64,000 nt of DNA, from assembly GCA_044224905.1 (NCBI GenBank), contig JBGAJN010000002.1:620001-684000 (forward strand), read 5' to 3'. The notes below the pieces were generated by a model, which worked only from the letters and a program-made list of their open reading frames with translations, was not told the origin of the DNA and ran no database searches. The translations under genes and the position numbers were made by a program. Below are positions 51,314-59,408 of this stretch, piece by piece (positions within the stretch are counted from its first letter, which is position 1; the number at the start of each line of letters is the position of its first letter). This DNA comes from JBGAJN01 sp044224905 (GTDB taxonomy: Bacteria > Verrucomicrobiota > Verrucomicrobiia > Limisphaerales > JBGAJN01).

Positions 51314-53767
51314 ATGAAATCTCTCTCCGCATTGTTTGCGACATTTGTCGCCGCATCGGTGTTAGACGCAGCGTCCGGTGTTGCGCCCGGCGCGCCACTT
51401 AGTGTGTCCGGAATTTATCCGCACCTCGCGTATTTCAACAACGAGGGCGAATGCGGCACCGGTGGCGTGGTGCCGTGGGCGGGGCGCCTCTGGGTGATCA
51501 CCTACGGGCCGCACTTGCCGAAAGGTTCATCGGACAAACTCTACGAAATCGACGAGCAATTGAGCGTCACCGTGCGTCCCGAGAGCATCGGTGGAACGCC
51601 GGCGAACCGTATGATTCATCGCGAGTCGCAGCAACTGTTCCTTGGACCATACGCGATCGATGCACAACGCAACGTCCGCGCGATTCCCTACACAACGATG
51701 TTCGGTCGGCACACGGGCAATGCTCGTCATCTGACGGACCCGGCGGGGAAAATTTATTACGCCACGATGGAAGAGGGCCTCTACGAAGTGGACGTGAAGT
51801 CACTCGCGGTGAATCGCCTCTGGACTGACGAGCAGCAGAAAGAGGGTCGTCACGCCGATCTGCCGGGCTATCACGGTAAGGGGCTTTATTCCGGTCAGGG
51901 CCGCGTGATCTATGCGAACAACGGCGAGCACGGCAAAGAAGCGCTTGTGAATCCAGCGATCCCTTCCGGGGTTCTCGCGGAGTGGGACGGCAAGGCCAAC
52001 GCGTGGACCGTCGTGCGACGGAATCAATTCACCGAAGTCACCGGACCCGGTGGAATTTATGGCAACGCCAATCCCGCCACCGATCCCGTGTGGAGCATCG
52101 GCTGGGATCATCGCTCACTTATCCTGATGGTGCTCGATGGCGGCACTTGGCACGCGTATCGGTTGCCGAAGGCGAGTCATTGCTACGACGGCGCGCACGG
52201 CTGGAACACCGAATGGCCGCGCATCCGCGACATTGGTCGCGAAGGGAAACCCGACTACCTGATGACCATGCACGGGATGTTCTGGCGCTTTCCCGGAACC
52301 TTCTCGGCGAAGAATTCCGCCGGCCTCACGCCGCGCTCGACGTATTTGAAAGTCATCGGTGACTTCTGCCGTTGGAATGACCGGCTCGTCTTCGGCTGCG
52401 ACGATTCTGCGAAGAGCGAGTTCCTCAACAAGCGCAAGACGAAGGGCAATCTCGAAGGTCCCGGGCAGTCGCAATCCAACCTGTGGTTCACGGATCCGGA
52501 TGACATCGACGACCTTGGCGCACCGCTTGGTCGCGGCGCGGTGTGGTTCGACGAAGTGGTGAAGGCGGACAAGCCGTCGGACGCGTTTCTCTTCAGCGGC
52601 TTCGCGCGGCGCGGTGTTCACCTGACGCACGATTCGCCGGGGCTGGCGACGTTCACTTTCGAAGCGGATATCAAGGGCAACGGGCAGTGGACGAAGCTGC
52701 GCGAGGTCACGGTGGCGGCGGGCGGTTATGAGTGGGTGGAGTTCACGTCGCGGGAAAAGGGCGCTTGGGTGCGTGTCCGCGCGAATCGTGATTGCGCGAA
52801 GGCGACGGCGTTTTTCCAGTTCAGCAACGAAGACAATCGGCGTGAGCGTGCGGCTTCGATGTTCGCGAGCCTTGCCAAACCCGGCGACAAAACCGTGACG
52901 GGCGGCATCGTCCGCGCACGTGGGGAGAACAAGCGCACGCTGGCCTTTGCCGCAATGCGGAGTGACGCGGGGCAGGTGGCGGATACGGGCTACTATGAAC
53001 TCGACGGCGGGTTGAAACTGGCCCGCGTCGAGGACGTGAAGGCGCAAAAATTTGTGAAGGACAAGGCGGCGATTCCGCACGCAGTGGTCAGCGCGGATGC
53101 GGCTTCGGTGCTGGTCGTGGATGACAAGGGCAAGCGCTGGCGATTGCCGAAGGGCGATGCCGCGTTCGACGCGCCCGGCCAGCTTGGCGACGAGCGCGTG
53201 GATCGCGAAGTTTGCACCGAGCGCGATTTGTTCAATGCCCACGGTTCTCTTTACGAACTGCCCGCAGAGAACGCCGGCGGCTTCGCGAAGATTCGACCGA
53301 TCGCCACGCACAACCGCCGCATCCACGACTACTGCTCGTATCGTGGGTTGCTCGTGCTGACGGGCCTCGCCGCCGACGCGAAAGGTGAGCACGTCATCCG
53401 ATCTAACGACGGCAAGGCCTCGCTGTGGGTGGGTGCCGTCGACGACTTGTGGAAGATCGGCAAGGCGCGTGGTCACGGCGGCCCTTGGAAGAACTCGGCC
53501 GTGCGCGCAAGTGAACCGAGCGATCCGTATCTGTTCGCGGGATACGACCATAAGTCGATTCGGCTGGAACATTCTCACTCGGCTGCCGTGAACTTCCGCG
53601 TGGAAGTGGACATTACGGGAACTGGCCTGTGGCGCGCGTGGAAGACGATCACGGTGGCGCCCAACAAAGTGGTTGAGCAGAAGTTTCCCGACGCGTTCTC
53701 CGCGTATTGGGTTCGCGTCGTGGCGGACGCCGACTGCACGGCGACGACTCAACTGGAATATCGCTAG
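51314..53767 (+). CDS. Large exported protein with a repeated C-terminal sandwich domain, function unknown
   Basis: 817 residues with a signal peptide (MKSLSALFATFVAASVLDA). The first 430 residues look like a propeller (GGVVPWAGRLWVITYGPHLP, AGKIYYATMEEGLYEVDVKS, GLYSGQGRVIYANNGEHG). A sandwich domain appears twice. Near 425-525 it has WFDEVVKADKPSDAFLFSGF, HDSPGLATFTFEADIKGNG and WVRVRANRDCAKA. At 705-817 it has NSAVRASEPSDPYLFAGYDH, HSHSAAVNFRVEVDITGTG and WVRVVADADCTAT. I have no family name; similar long proteins occur in glycan-degradation loci. It is the last plus-strand gene of the cluster and converges with the gene ending at 53782. Confidence 0.82.
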   Translation: MKSLSALFATFVAASVLDAASGVAPGAPLSVSGIYPHLAYFNNEGECGTGGVVPWAGRLWVITYGPHLPKGSSDKLYEIDEQLSVTVRPESIGGTPANRMIHRESQQLFLGPYAIDAQRNVRAIPYTTMFGRHTGNARHLTDPAGKIYYATMEEGLYEVDVKSLAVNRLWTDEQQKEGRHADLPGYHGKGLYSGQGRVIYANNGEHGKEALVNPAIPSGVLAEWDGKANAWTVVRRNQFTEVTGPGGIYGNANPATDPVWSIGWDHRSLILMVLDGGTWHAYRLPKASHCYDGAHGWNTEWPRIRDIGREGKPDYLMTMHGMFWRFPGTFSAKNSAGLTPRSTYLKVIGDFCRWNDRLVFGCDDSAKSEFLNKRKTKGNLEGPGQSQSNLWFTDPDDIDDLGAPLGRGAVWFDEVVKADKPSDAFLFSGFARRGVHLTHDSPGLATFTFEADIKGNGQWTKLREVTVAAGGYEWVEFTSREKGAWVRVRANRDCAKATAFFQFSNEDNRRERAASMFASLAKPGDKTVTGGIVRARGENKRTLAFAAMRSDAGQVADTGYYELDGGLKLARVEDVKAQKFVKDKAAIPHAVVSADAASVLVVDDKGKRWRLPKGDAAFDAPGQLGDERVDREVCTERDLFNAHGSLYELPAENAGGFAKIRPIATHNRRIHDYCSYRGLLVLTGLAADAKGEHVIRSNDGKASLWVGAVDDLWKIGKARGHGGPWKNSAVRASEPSDPYLFAGYDHKSIRLEHSHSAAVNFRVEVDITGTGLWRAWKTITVAPNKVVEQKFPDAFSAYWVRVVADADCTATTQLEYR

Positions 53768-53781
53768 CGACGGGCGTGGGC

Positions 53782-55173
53782 TTACTGCAGTTCTGGAGCG
53801 AGGGCGAGAATGCGCTGTCGGAGCCCTTCGAAAACCGGTCCGGTCTTCAGATTGGCGAGCGGTTGCCCGATCGGCAGTGCGGCGTCGAGGCGGATGTTGT
53901 TGATGATGGCGCAGAACTCACGATTGACCATCATGCCGAGTAATTCGCCGGACTTGGTGAAGACGAGATCGCCGGTCTTCGGAGCAAATTCTCCAAACAT
54001 GCGGCTGAAAATTTTGGTCTTCATTTTCACGTAGAGCGGCTTGTTCGGATCCAGTTGGAATTCCGTTTCGCCATAATACTTGCCGTCTTTGCTGATCAGC
54101 ACTGCTTCCTTGAATTTCAGCGCGTTGGTGGCGATGGGATAAACTTTCGTCTTTAGCGTCGCGATTTCCTGCGGTGTCACGGGCACGACGACCACGCGCG
54201 GATCGAAGGCGTGAAAGGCGAGTTTGTGGAAGTTGACCGTGGCGTTCGGGCGCAGGAGGAAGCCGTCCACCTTGGCCCAATCGGCGCCGAATTCATTGAA
54301 GCTGAACGGCGTGTCCTGGACGTGCAGTAGTGCGTAAGTTTGGGCGCCGTCCTGCACCAAAATGGTTCCTGATTCTTTGTTGCGATTGACGTCGTTGATC
54401 AGGCCGGAGCGCATTGCCGAAATGGAAGTCTGAACCCGGTTGGAAATATATTCTCCGAAAAGTGTGTTCGGATTCTGCGCGCGGTTCTCGCGAAGTTCTT
54501 TAGTGAGCTCGCTGGAGGTCGTGGCGATCTTGCCGAGGCTCTTCGCGAGAGTTTCGGCGTGTTCGACGGCTTTGGCTTTCTCGACGCGGGCGATTTCCAC
54601 TTCGCTCCGCATTTGCGTCAGATTGCTCGAGAGCAACTTCTTTTCCGCCTCGGCGACTTTGTAGGCCACGTTCAACTCATCGAGCAGACGCATCGCTTCC
54701 TGCTGCTGCCGCTCCAAGGCGCCCAGCTTGGCCGCTTGAGCCTGAGCTTCCGCGCGTTTGGCCTCCAGCGCTTGCGCTGTGACGTCGAGTTGCTCCTTCG
54801 TCAAAACAGCTACGCGAGCGGTCTCGGAAACCTTTTGGTTCAGCTCGTCGATGTTCTTTTTATTCTGCGCAACGGTGCCTTCGAGTTGCACGCGGTCCGC
54901 GCGCAGTTGTGCGAGCAGCATGTCCTGATTGGTCGCGCCTTTGTTGGCGATGAGGAGTTGCTGCGCCAATTGCTCGCGGGCGGCACGTTCATCGGAGAGT
55001 GAGAGCTTCAAGACATCGAGCAAATCCTGGCGCTTAGCCGCCGTGGCGTTGGCGGAAACTTCGCGAGCCGGACCGCCCACGACTGGTATCTGGTCAACCT
55101 TGTCCCATCGCGTTACCGCGAGCAGGTTGAGCAACAGGAAGTCGCAGATGATCAGCAGGAGCGTCTTGTTCAT
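53782..55173 (-). CDS. Membrane-anchored coiled-coil protein with a globular C-terminal domain
   Basis: 463 residues. One N-terminal membrane segment (KTLLLIICDFLLLNLLAVT) is followed by about 190 residues of heptad-rich coiled coil (about 45-235: DERAAREQLAQQLLI, NKKNIDELNQKVSETARVAV, KLGALERQQQEAMRLLDEL). A globular domain from about 245 contains ISAMRSGLINDVNRNKESGT, KVDGFLLRPNATVNFHKLAF and TGDLVFTKSGELLGMMVN, which resembles a trypsin-like or chaperone-like beta-barrel without an obvious catalytic triad. It most likely spans the periplasm. It is encoded 24 bases after a multi-TM gene, and the two form a pair. Confidence 0.75.
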   Translation of the reverse strand: MNKTLLLIICDFLLLNLLAVTRWDKVDQIPVVGGPAREVSANATAAKRQDLLDVLKLSLSDERAAREQLAQQLLIANKGATNQDMLLAQLRADRVQLEGTVAQNKKNIDELNQKVSETARVAVLTKEQLDVTAQALEAKRAEAQAQAAKLGALERQQQEAMRLLDELNVAYKVAEAEKKLLSSNLTQMRSEVEIARVEKAKAVEHAETLAKSLGKIATTSSELTKELRENRAQNPNTLFGEYISNRVQTSISAMRSGLINDVNRNKESGTILVQDGAQTYALLHVQDTPFSFNEFGADWAKVDGFLLRPNATVNFHKLAFHAFDPRVVVVPVTPQEIATLKTKVYPIATNALKFKEAVLISKDGKYYGETEFQLDPNKPLYVKMKTKIFSRMFGEFAPKTGDLVFTKSGELLGMMVNREFCAIINNIRLDAALPIGQPLANLKTGPVFEGLRQRILALAPELQ

Positions 55174-55197
55174 GCGTTCAAGTCAGCGAACTCAAAT

Positions 55198-56901
55198 TCA
55201 TTTGGCGGCGATCAACACCGGCGCGGCGGCGCCTTCGGGGTCGAGTTGCATGAGCAACTTTTGCTTGTACGGGCGGACGTGTTTAATTTTTACCATCGCG
55301 ACGCAGGTGATGCCGAAAAGGTTCGAGGAATACGCCGCGAGCAGGTCGGGATCAATGACGCCGAGCACCTGCAACACCAGCGCTGTGGCGGTGCCGCCAA
55401 TGCCAACGTAGAGGCCCATGTCGAAGAGGTTTTCTTCGTTTTCCGTGAGGCGGAGTTTGAGCGTCGGCGCAATGTCCTGCCGTTCGATGTCGCGGAGCTT
55501 TTTCAGACACACGACGTAAACGAGCAGTTGCAGCAACGCAAAGACCGCGATCGAAAGAATGGTCGAATTTTGCATACGGGCTTTAGGAGGTGTTGGTTTC
55601 TGGGACGCTAATTGTTTGGAAGATTTTGAAGTGGCGATGGAGACTCGATACTGGCTGCCGCCGAGCTTGAGTCCGCTCATCAGAAACGGCTCGCTGACGG
55701 TGACCACGCCCAAAGTGAACAGTAGTGCCAGCAGCGCAGTCTGCAACTTTGGCAGTGTTCCGCGCATCGTGCTCGCGCCGATGGGGGCGTTGAAAAAGGC
55801 CACGCCTTGGAACACGAGGAATCCGCCCAAGAAGAATGCGAGATACTTCAACGCGAGCGCCACGCGCGGAACCATGAGGCAGAAATTCACGACAGCGGGA
55901 TGTTCCAGACTTCGTGCGTGATTGACCGGCACTTGACGGCTGATCAATTCGTTCAACGCGCCCTGGCCGTATTGCAGTCCCAGCGTGAGATCTGCCAGGC
56001 CTTCCTTCTCGAACTTCACGAGGTAGTTGGCGACGCCTTCGGGATTCGGCAAGCCGTTCGCTTTGCGCGAGAGCAGGGCGGCGGTGTAAATAATCGGGAG
56101 TTTCTCCGATTCTACTTGGGCGACTTGGGCGATCTGCGAAAGCGTTTTGATTTCGGCGCATTGCCGGAGCAAATCCCCGAGTTGGCAAAGGTCGAGGCGT
56201 TTTCCCAGCGAGAGCATGTCGAGGTAGAAATCTTCCAGCTTACCCATCTGCTTGGATTGAATCGCCGACTCGGCGAGCGATTGCACTTCCTTTGCCATCG
56301 AATCGGAAAACCGGCTCCCTTGGAATAGCAATGCCGTTAGCAGAATTGTCGCGTCGAGCGGTTGTCCGCCGGGTTCGAGGGCTGGAGTGAAGCTCGCAGT
56401 GCGGGTGACCTCGCGTGTTTGCATCAGAGCGAGGACCCCTGGAACGCGCGTGTTGGCCAGCAGACCGCGCACGGTGGAGCGCGCGCGTTCCGAGAGGAAG
56501 ATCGGAAGCACTGGTTCGCTGCGCGGCGGCACGGCGGGTTCGCGCCATTTGAAAATTGCTTCGAGATACGGTTCACGCGAACCCCACGGGATCAGTTCGG
56601 GATGTTGCGTTGAAATTTCCGACAATCCGCTGGCGAGCCTCGGCGCGTCGGGTGCGCGCAATAGCTTGGCGGCGTCGAGCGCGAGTCGCGCGGGACCTGG
56701 ACGTTCCTGTTTGAGAAGATGGAGTCCGAAATCGGTTACGGAACTTGAGTTGCGTCCCGCCTCTTTCAGGATCAGCGGATTGATCGACTTGAGATTAACC
56801 GGCAGCAACCACGCCGCGGCAAAAAGCACCACGCCGCCGAGAATCAACGCGACGGCGAGCACCGGCGAGGACTGCCGGCTAGTGCTGTTGTTCAGAGCCA
56901 T
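55198..56901 (-). CDS. Multi-pass membrane protein paired with the coiled-coil protein
   Basis: 567 residues. An N-terminal TM (VLAVALILGGVVLFAAAWLLPV) is followed by a soluble helical domain of about 320 residues. That domain has repeat-like helices such as PARLALDAAKLLRAP, LEDFYLDMLSLGKRLDLCQLG and ANYLVKFEKEGLADLTLGLQYG. A C-terminal part with five hydrophobic segments (LALKYLAFFLGGFLVFQGVAF, LQTALLALLFTLGVVTVSE, ILSIAVFALLQLLVYVVCL, LYVGIGGTATALVLQVLGVI and AAYSSNLFGITCVAMVKI) follows. No family was recognised. The tight spacing with the coiled-coil gene implies a complex across the inner membrane and periplasm, of unknown purpose. Confidence 0.75.
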   Translation of the reverse strand: MALNNSTSRQSSPVLAVALILGGVVLFAAAWLLPVNLKSINPLILKEAGRNSSSVTDFGLHLLKQERPGPARLALDAAKLLRAPDAPRLASGLSEISTQHPELIPWGSREPYLEAIFKWREPAVPPRSEPVLPIFLSERARSTVRGLLANTRVPGVLALMQTREVTRTASFTPALEPGGQPLDATILLTALLFQGSRFSDSMAKEVQSLAESAIQSKQMGKLEDFYLDMLSLGKRLDLCQLGDLLRQCAEIKTLSQIAQVAQVESEKLPIIYTAALLSRKANGLPNPEGVANYLVKFEKEGLADLTLGLQYGQGALNELISRQVPVNHARSLEHPAVVNFCLMVPRVALALKYLAFFLGGFLVFQGVAFFNAPIGASTMRGTLPKLQTALLALLFTLGVVTVSEPFLMSGLKLGGSQYRVSIATSKSSKQLASQKPTPPKARMQNSTILSIAVFALLQLLVYVVCLKKLRDIERQDIAPTLKLRLTENEENLFDMGLYVGIGGTATALVLQVLGVIDPDLLAAYSSNLFGITCVAMVKIKHVRPYKQKLLMQLDPEGAAAPVLIAAK

Positions 56902-57221
56902 GCGGGCAAAGTATGGTATTCAATCGGGTAGAGCAAAAACAAATCCAACTCCGTTTAACGCGACCTCAAACGGAAATTGGGCAGCGAAGTTGACTCAACC
57001 CGTTGCGGCTTAATTCAAATGAAACCGCACGGACATTTGTCTCTCGGCAAAATTGTCCACATTCGGGCAATCTCTGCCGCGCGATCGCGCACCTGAAGCG
57101 AGACTCCACCAATCTTCCGACACCGCGCGTCGAGAAGCATTCAATCTTCCTTCGTTGAGCGAGGAAACGGAAAAGTGGAAAAGCGCGTCGCGAGGGAACA
57201 CAGCTCACGCAGTATCGGAAA
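56902..57221. other. 320-base intergenic stretch
   Basis: Between the multi-TM gene start and the sulfatase stop. Open frames here are short and rich in Arg and Ser. The first 120 bases are A+T-richer and probably hold the promoter of the membrane-protein pair. No repeat, tRNA or clear terminator was found. Confidence 0.5.
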
Positions 57222-58703
57222 TCACTTTTTCGATTTGAAGGCGGGATTGGGCGTGGGCAACAACGCGCCCGTTTCCTTGCGCCACGCCGCCAAGCGCGTG
57301 TGAAGTTCGTCCACACGGGCGGGTTCACGCTGGGCGAGATTGGTTTGCTCGGACGGATCCGACTTGAGGTTGAACAATTCGCGCCGACCGTCCTCGAAAT
57401 ACTCCAGCAGCTTCCACTCGCCCGCACGCACGGCGCTGACTGGTGTGGTCGTCTCGTAATAATGCGGGTAGTGAAAGAAGAGCGCGTCGCGATTGAGGCA
57501 CGCGGCGGGATTTTTCAGCAACGGCGCGAGATCCATTCCATCCGCGTTCGCGTTCGCCGGTGCGAACGGCGCTCCGGCTGCTTTTAGCGTGTGAAACAAA
57601 TCCATCACGACAACCGGCTCCGTGCATTCCGCACCCGCCGGCGTGACGCCGGGCCAGCGTACGATGAGCGGGACTCGCATGCCGCCTTCGTGGAGTGCGC
57701 CCTTGCCCGAGCGCAGCGGTGAGTTGTTGGTCACGGGTGTTTTCTGGCCGGATCGCTTGTCCGTGCCGATGTAACCGCCGTTGTCGCTGAGGAAAATGAC
57801 AACGGTATTTTTGTCCAGGCCGCGTTTTTTCAAATGCTCCAGCATGCGACCGACGTTTTCGTCGAGGCTCTTCACCATCGCGGCGTAGACGGCGTTCTGG
57901 TGGTTCATGCCGGGGCGAAGTTTCTTTTCGAAATACTTCACGTCTTCCGCCTTCGCTTCAATCGGCGTGTGCGGCGCGTGATGGGCGAGGTAGAGAAAGA
58001 ATGGTTGCTTGCCGGTGTGATCAATGACGTTGAGCGCCTCGTCGGTGAGCCGGTCGGTGAGGTATTCGCCCGGTTTACCGAATTCCAAGTGCGGTACGTA
58101 GCGGAACTCCTCGCCGAATCGACCGGTCCCGCTGTACGGCCACCAGAAGGTTTGCGGTGCGCCCCAGTGCGTGCCGCCGATGTTCACGTCGAAGCCATGC
58201 GTCTCGGGAAAATGGTCCGCGTCACCCAGGTGCCATTTGCCAACCAGCGCCGTCAAATAACCGGCGTCGTGCAGATGCTTCGCGAGCGTCGTCTCCGTGT
58301 GCGGCAAATTGTGGAGTGAGTCTGCCTGCAACAGCTTGCGGCCTTTGGGCCCGGCGAGCGAACCTTCCGCCCAGATCGTGATGTGCACCCGCGCCGCGTG
58401 CTTGCCGGTCATGAGCGCCGCGCGCGTCGGCGAACACACGGACATCGCGTAAGCTTGGGTGAAACGCACGCTCTCTTTAGCAAGCCGATCGATGTTCGGC
58501 GTCTCGTGCAAATCTGCGCCGTAGCAGCCCAGATCGGACCAGCCGAGGTCGTCGGCCAAGATGAGCACAATGTTCGGCGGTCCCGCGCCGAAGCAGGGAG
58601 TTGTGAACGCCACGGTGAGAAGAAGGATCAGGTAGCTCAGTGCAAATCGAAGACGCAACTTTGCTTGGTCGAATCGGTCGTTCGCCAAATTTGTCGTGAG
58701 CAT
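57222..58703 (-). CDS. Family S1 sulfatase, exported
   Basis: 493 residues with a signal peptide (FALSYLILLLTVAFTTPCFG). S1 landmarks are NIVLILADDLGWSDLGCYGA, the formylglycine site VCSPTRAALMTGKHAAR with the standard C-x-P-x-R, GKWHLGDADHFP, HHAPHTPIEAK and VIFLSDNGGYIGTD. The length is typical. It would cleave sulfate esters of a polysaccharide in the periplasm or outside the cell after Cys oxidation. It lies 24 bases after the gluconate-dehydrogenase-subunit-3 gene on the same strand, so it may be the third gene of the GMC operon. Confidence 0.94.
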   Translation of the reverse strand: MLTTNLANDRFDQAKLRLRFALSYLILLLTVAFTTPCFGAGPPNIVLILADDLGWSDLGCYGADLHETPNIDRLAKESVRFTQAYAMSVCSPTRAALMTGKHAARVHITIWAEGSLAGPKGRKLLQADSLHNLPHTETTLAKHLHDAGYLTALVGKWHLGDADHFPETHGFDVNIGGTHWGAPQTFWWPYSGTGRFGEEFRYVPHLEFGKPGEYLTDRLTDEALNVIDHTGKQPFFLYLAHHAPHTPIEAKAEDVKYFEKKLRPGMNHQNAVYAAMVKSLDENVGRMLEHLKKRGLDKNTVVIFLSDNGGYIGTDKRSGQKTPVTNNSPLRSGKGALHEGGMRVPLIVRWPGVTPAGAECTEPVVVMDLFHTLKAAGAPFAPANANADGMDLAPLLKNPAACLNRDALFFHYPHYYETTTPVSAVRAGEWKLLEYFEDGRRELFNLKSDPSEQTNLAQREPARVDELHTRLAAWRKETGALLPTPNPAFKSKK

Positions 58704-58727
58704 TCTCGTCGAAGGCTTGGTCGGAGT

Positions 58728-59408
58728 TTACTTCACCGTCTGTTCAACGCTGAGGCGATCGAGAACTTCCTTGGGCGGACCGTCGAATTGCGTGAGCGGC
58801 ACGTTCCCCGTGTAACCAAGCGCGTTCCATCCCTCCGGCGTCGCGTAGTATGCGCCCGCGGCGAGGCTGCGGAATTTTCCGAAGAACGACGCGGCTTTCT
58901 TGAACTGCGTCTTCGCCGTGGTCGTTGAGCAAATATCGTCGCAGATCGCGTGCTTTTGTTCGTTGCTCAGATCGGTGAATATTCTTTTGAAACGCTTCTT
59001 CGCTTCGTCATCGAGCCACTTTAGGCCCGGCAGAATGGTATCGCGATCTTTCCGCTGCTCCGGGTAGGGAGCGCTGATCCATTCGTCGATGAAATCCTGA
59101 ACGCGCACTTCGCTCGCCGCAGGTCCGAGAGGATCGGCGGGAAGAACGACATCGGCGAGTGTGGTCGCCGCCTTGCGCTGTGCCGCGGTGAAGGTGAGCG
59201 GCCAAAAATCGCCCGGCTTGTAATAAGCAGAAACGTTGGGATCGGTGCCGTAGCCTTTCGTCGCGGGCACGGGCGACGCGGCGCTGAATCCCACTTCGGG
59301 CATTTGTGACGCGACGGCCGCCGCGGCGAACCATTTGAACACCGTGCGGCGCGGAAGGCGTTCGCCACTGATTGCGGAACGCTGATTACCGATGGCTTCT
59401 TCTTTCAC
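58728..59408 (-). CDS. Gluconate 2-dehydrogenase subunit 3 family protein
   Basis: 226 residues from a GTG at 59408 that overlaps the GMC stop by four bases (GTGA) and has AAAGGA upstream. A longer frame to 59456 would run into the GMC gene. A twin-arginine-like signal (LPRRTVFKWFAAAAVASQ) is present. Family blocks are WPLTFTAAQRKAATTLADVVLP, VRVQDFIDEWISAPYPEQRKDR and GPKKLKW-like LPGLKWLDDEAKKRF. This small subunit accompanies GMC flavoprotein dehydrogenases: its Tat signal can carry the large subunit across the membrane. A heme-binding cytochrome subunit is not next door. Confidence 0.9.
   Translation of the reverse strand: MKEEAIGNQRSAISGERLPRRTVFKWFAAAAVASQMPEVGFSAASPVPATKGYGTDPNVSAYYKPGDFWPLTFTAAQRKAATTLADVVLPADPLGPAASEVRVQDFIDEWISAPYPEQRKDRDTILPGLKWLDDEAKKRFKRIFTDLSNEQKHAICDDICSTTTAKTQFKKAASFFGKFRSLAAGAYYATPEGWNALGYTGNVPLTQFDGPPKEVLDRLSVEQTVK

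Noticed and set aside
52115..53752. A 545-codon minus-strand frame opposite the large exported protein
   Set aside because: The plus-strand gene has a signal peptide and a repeated domain; the minus frame is Arg/His/Val-rich noise.
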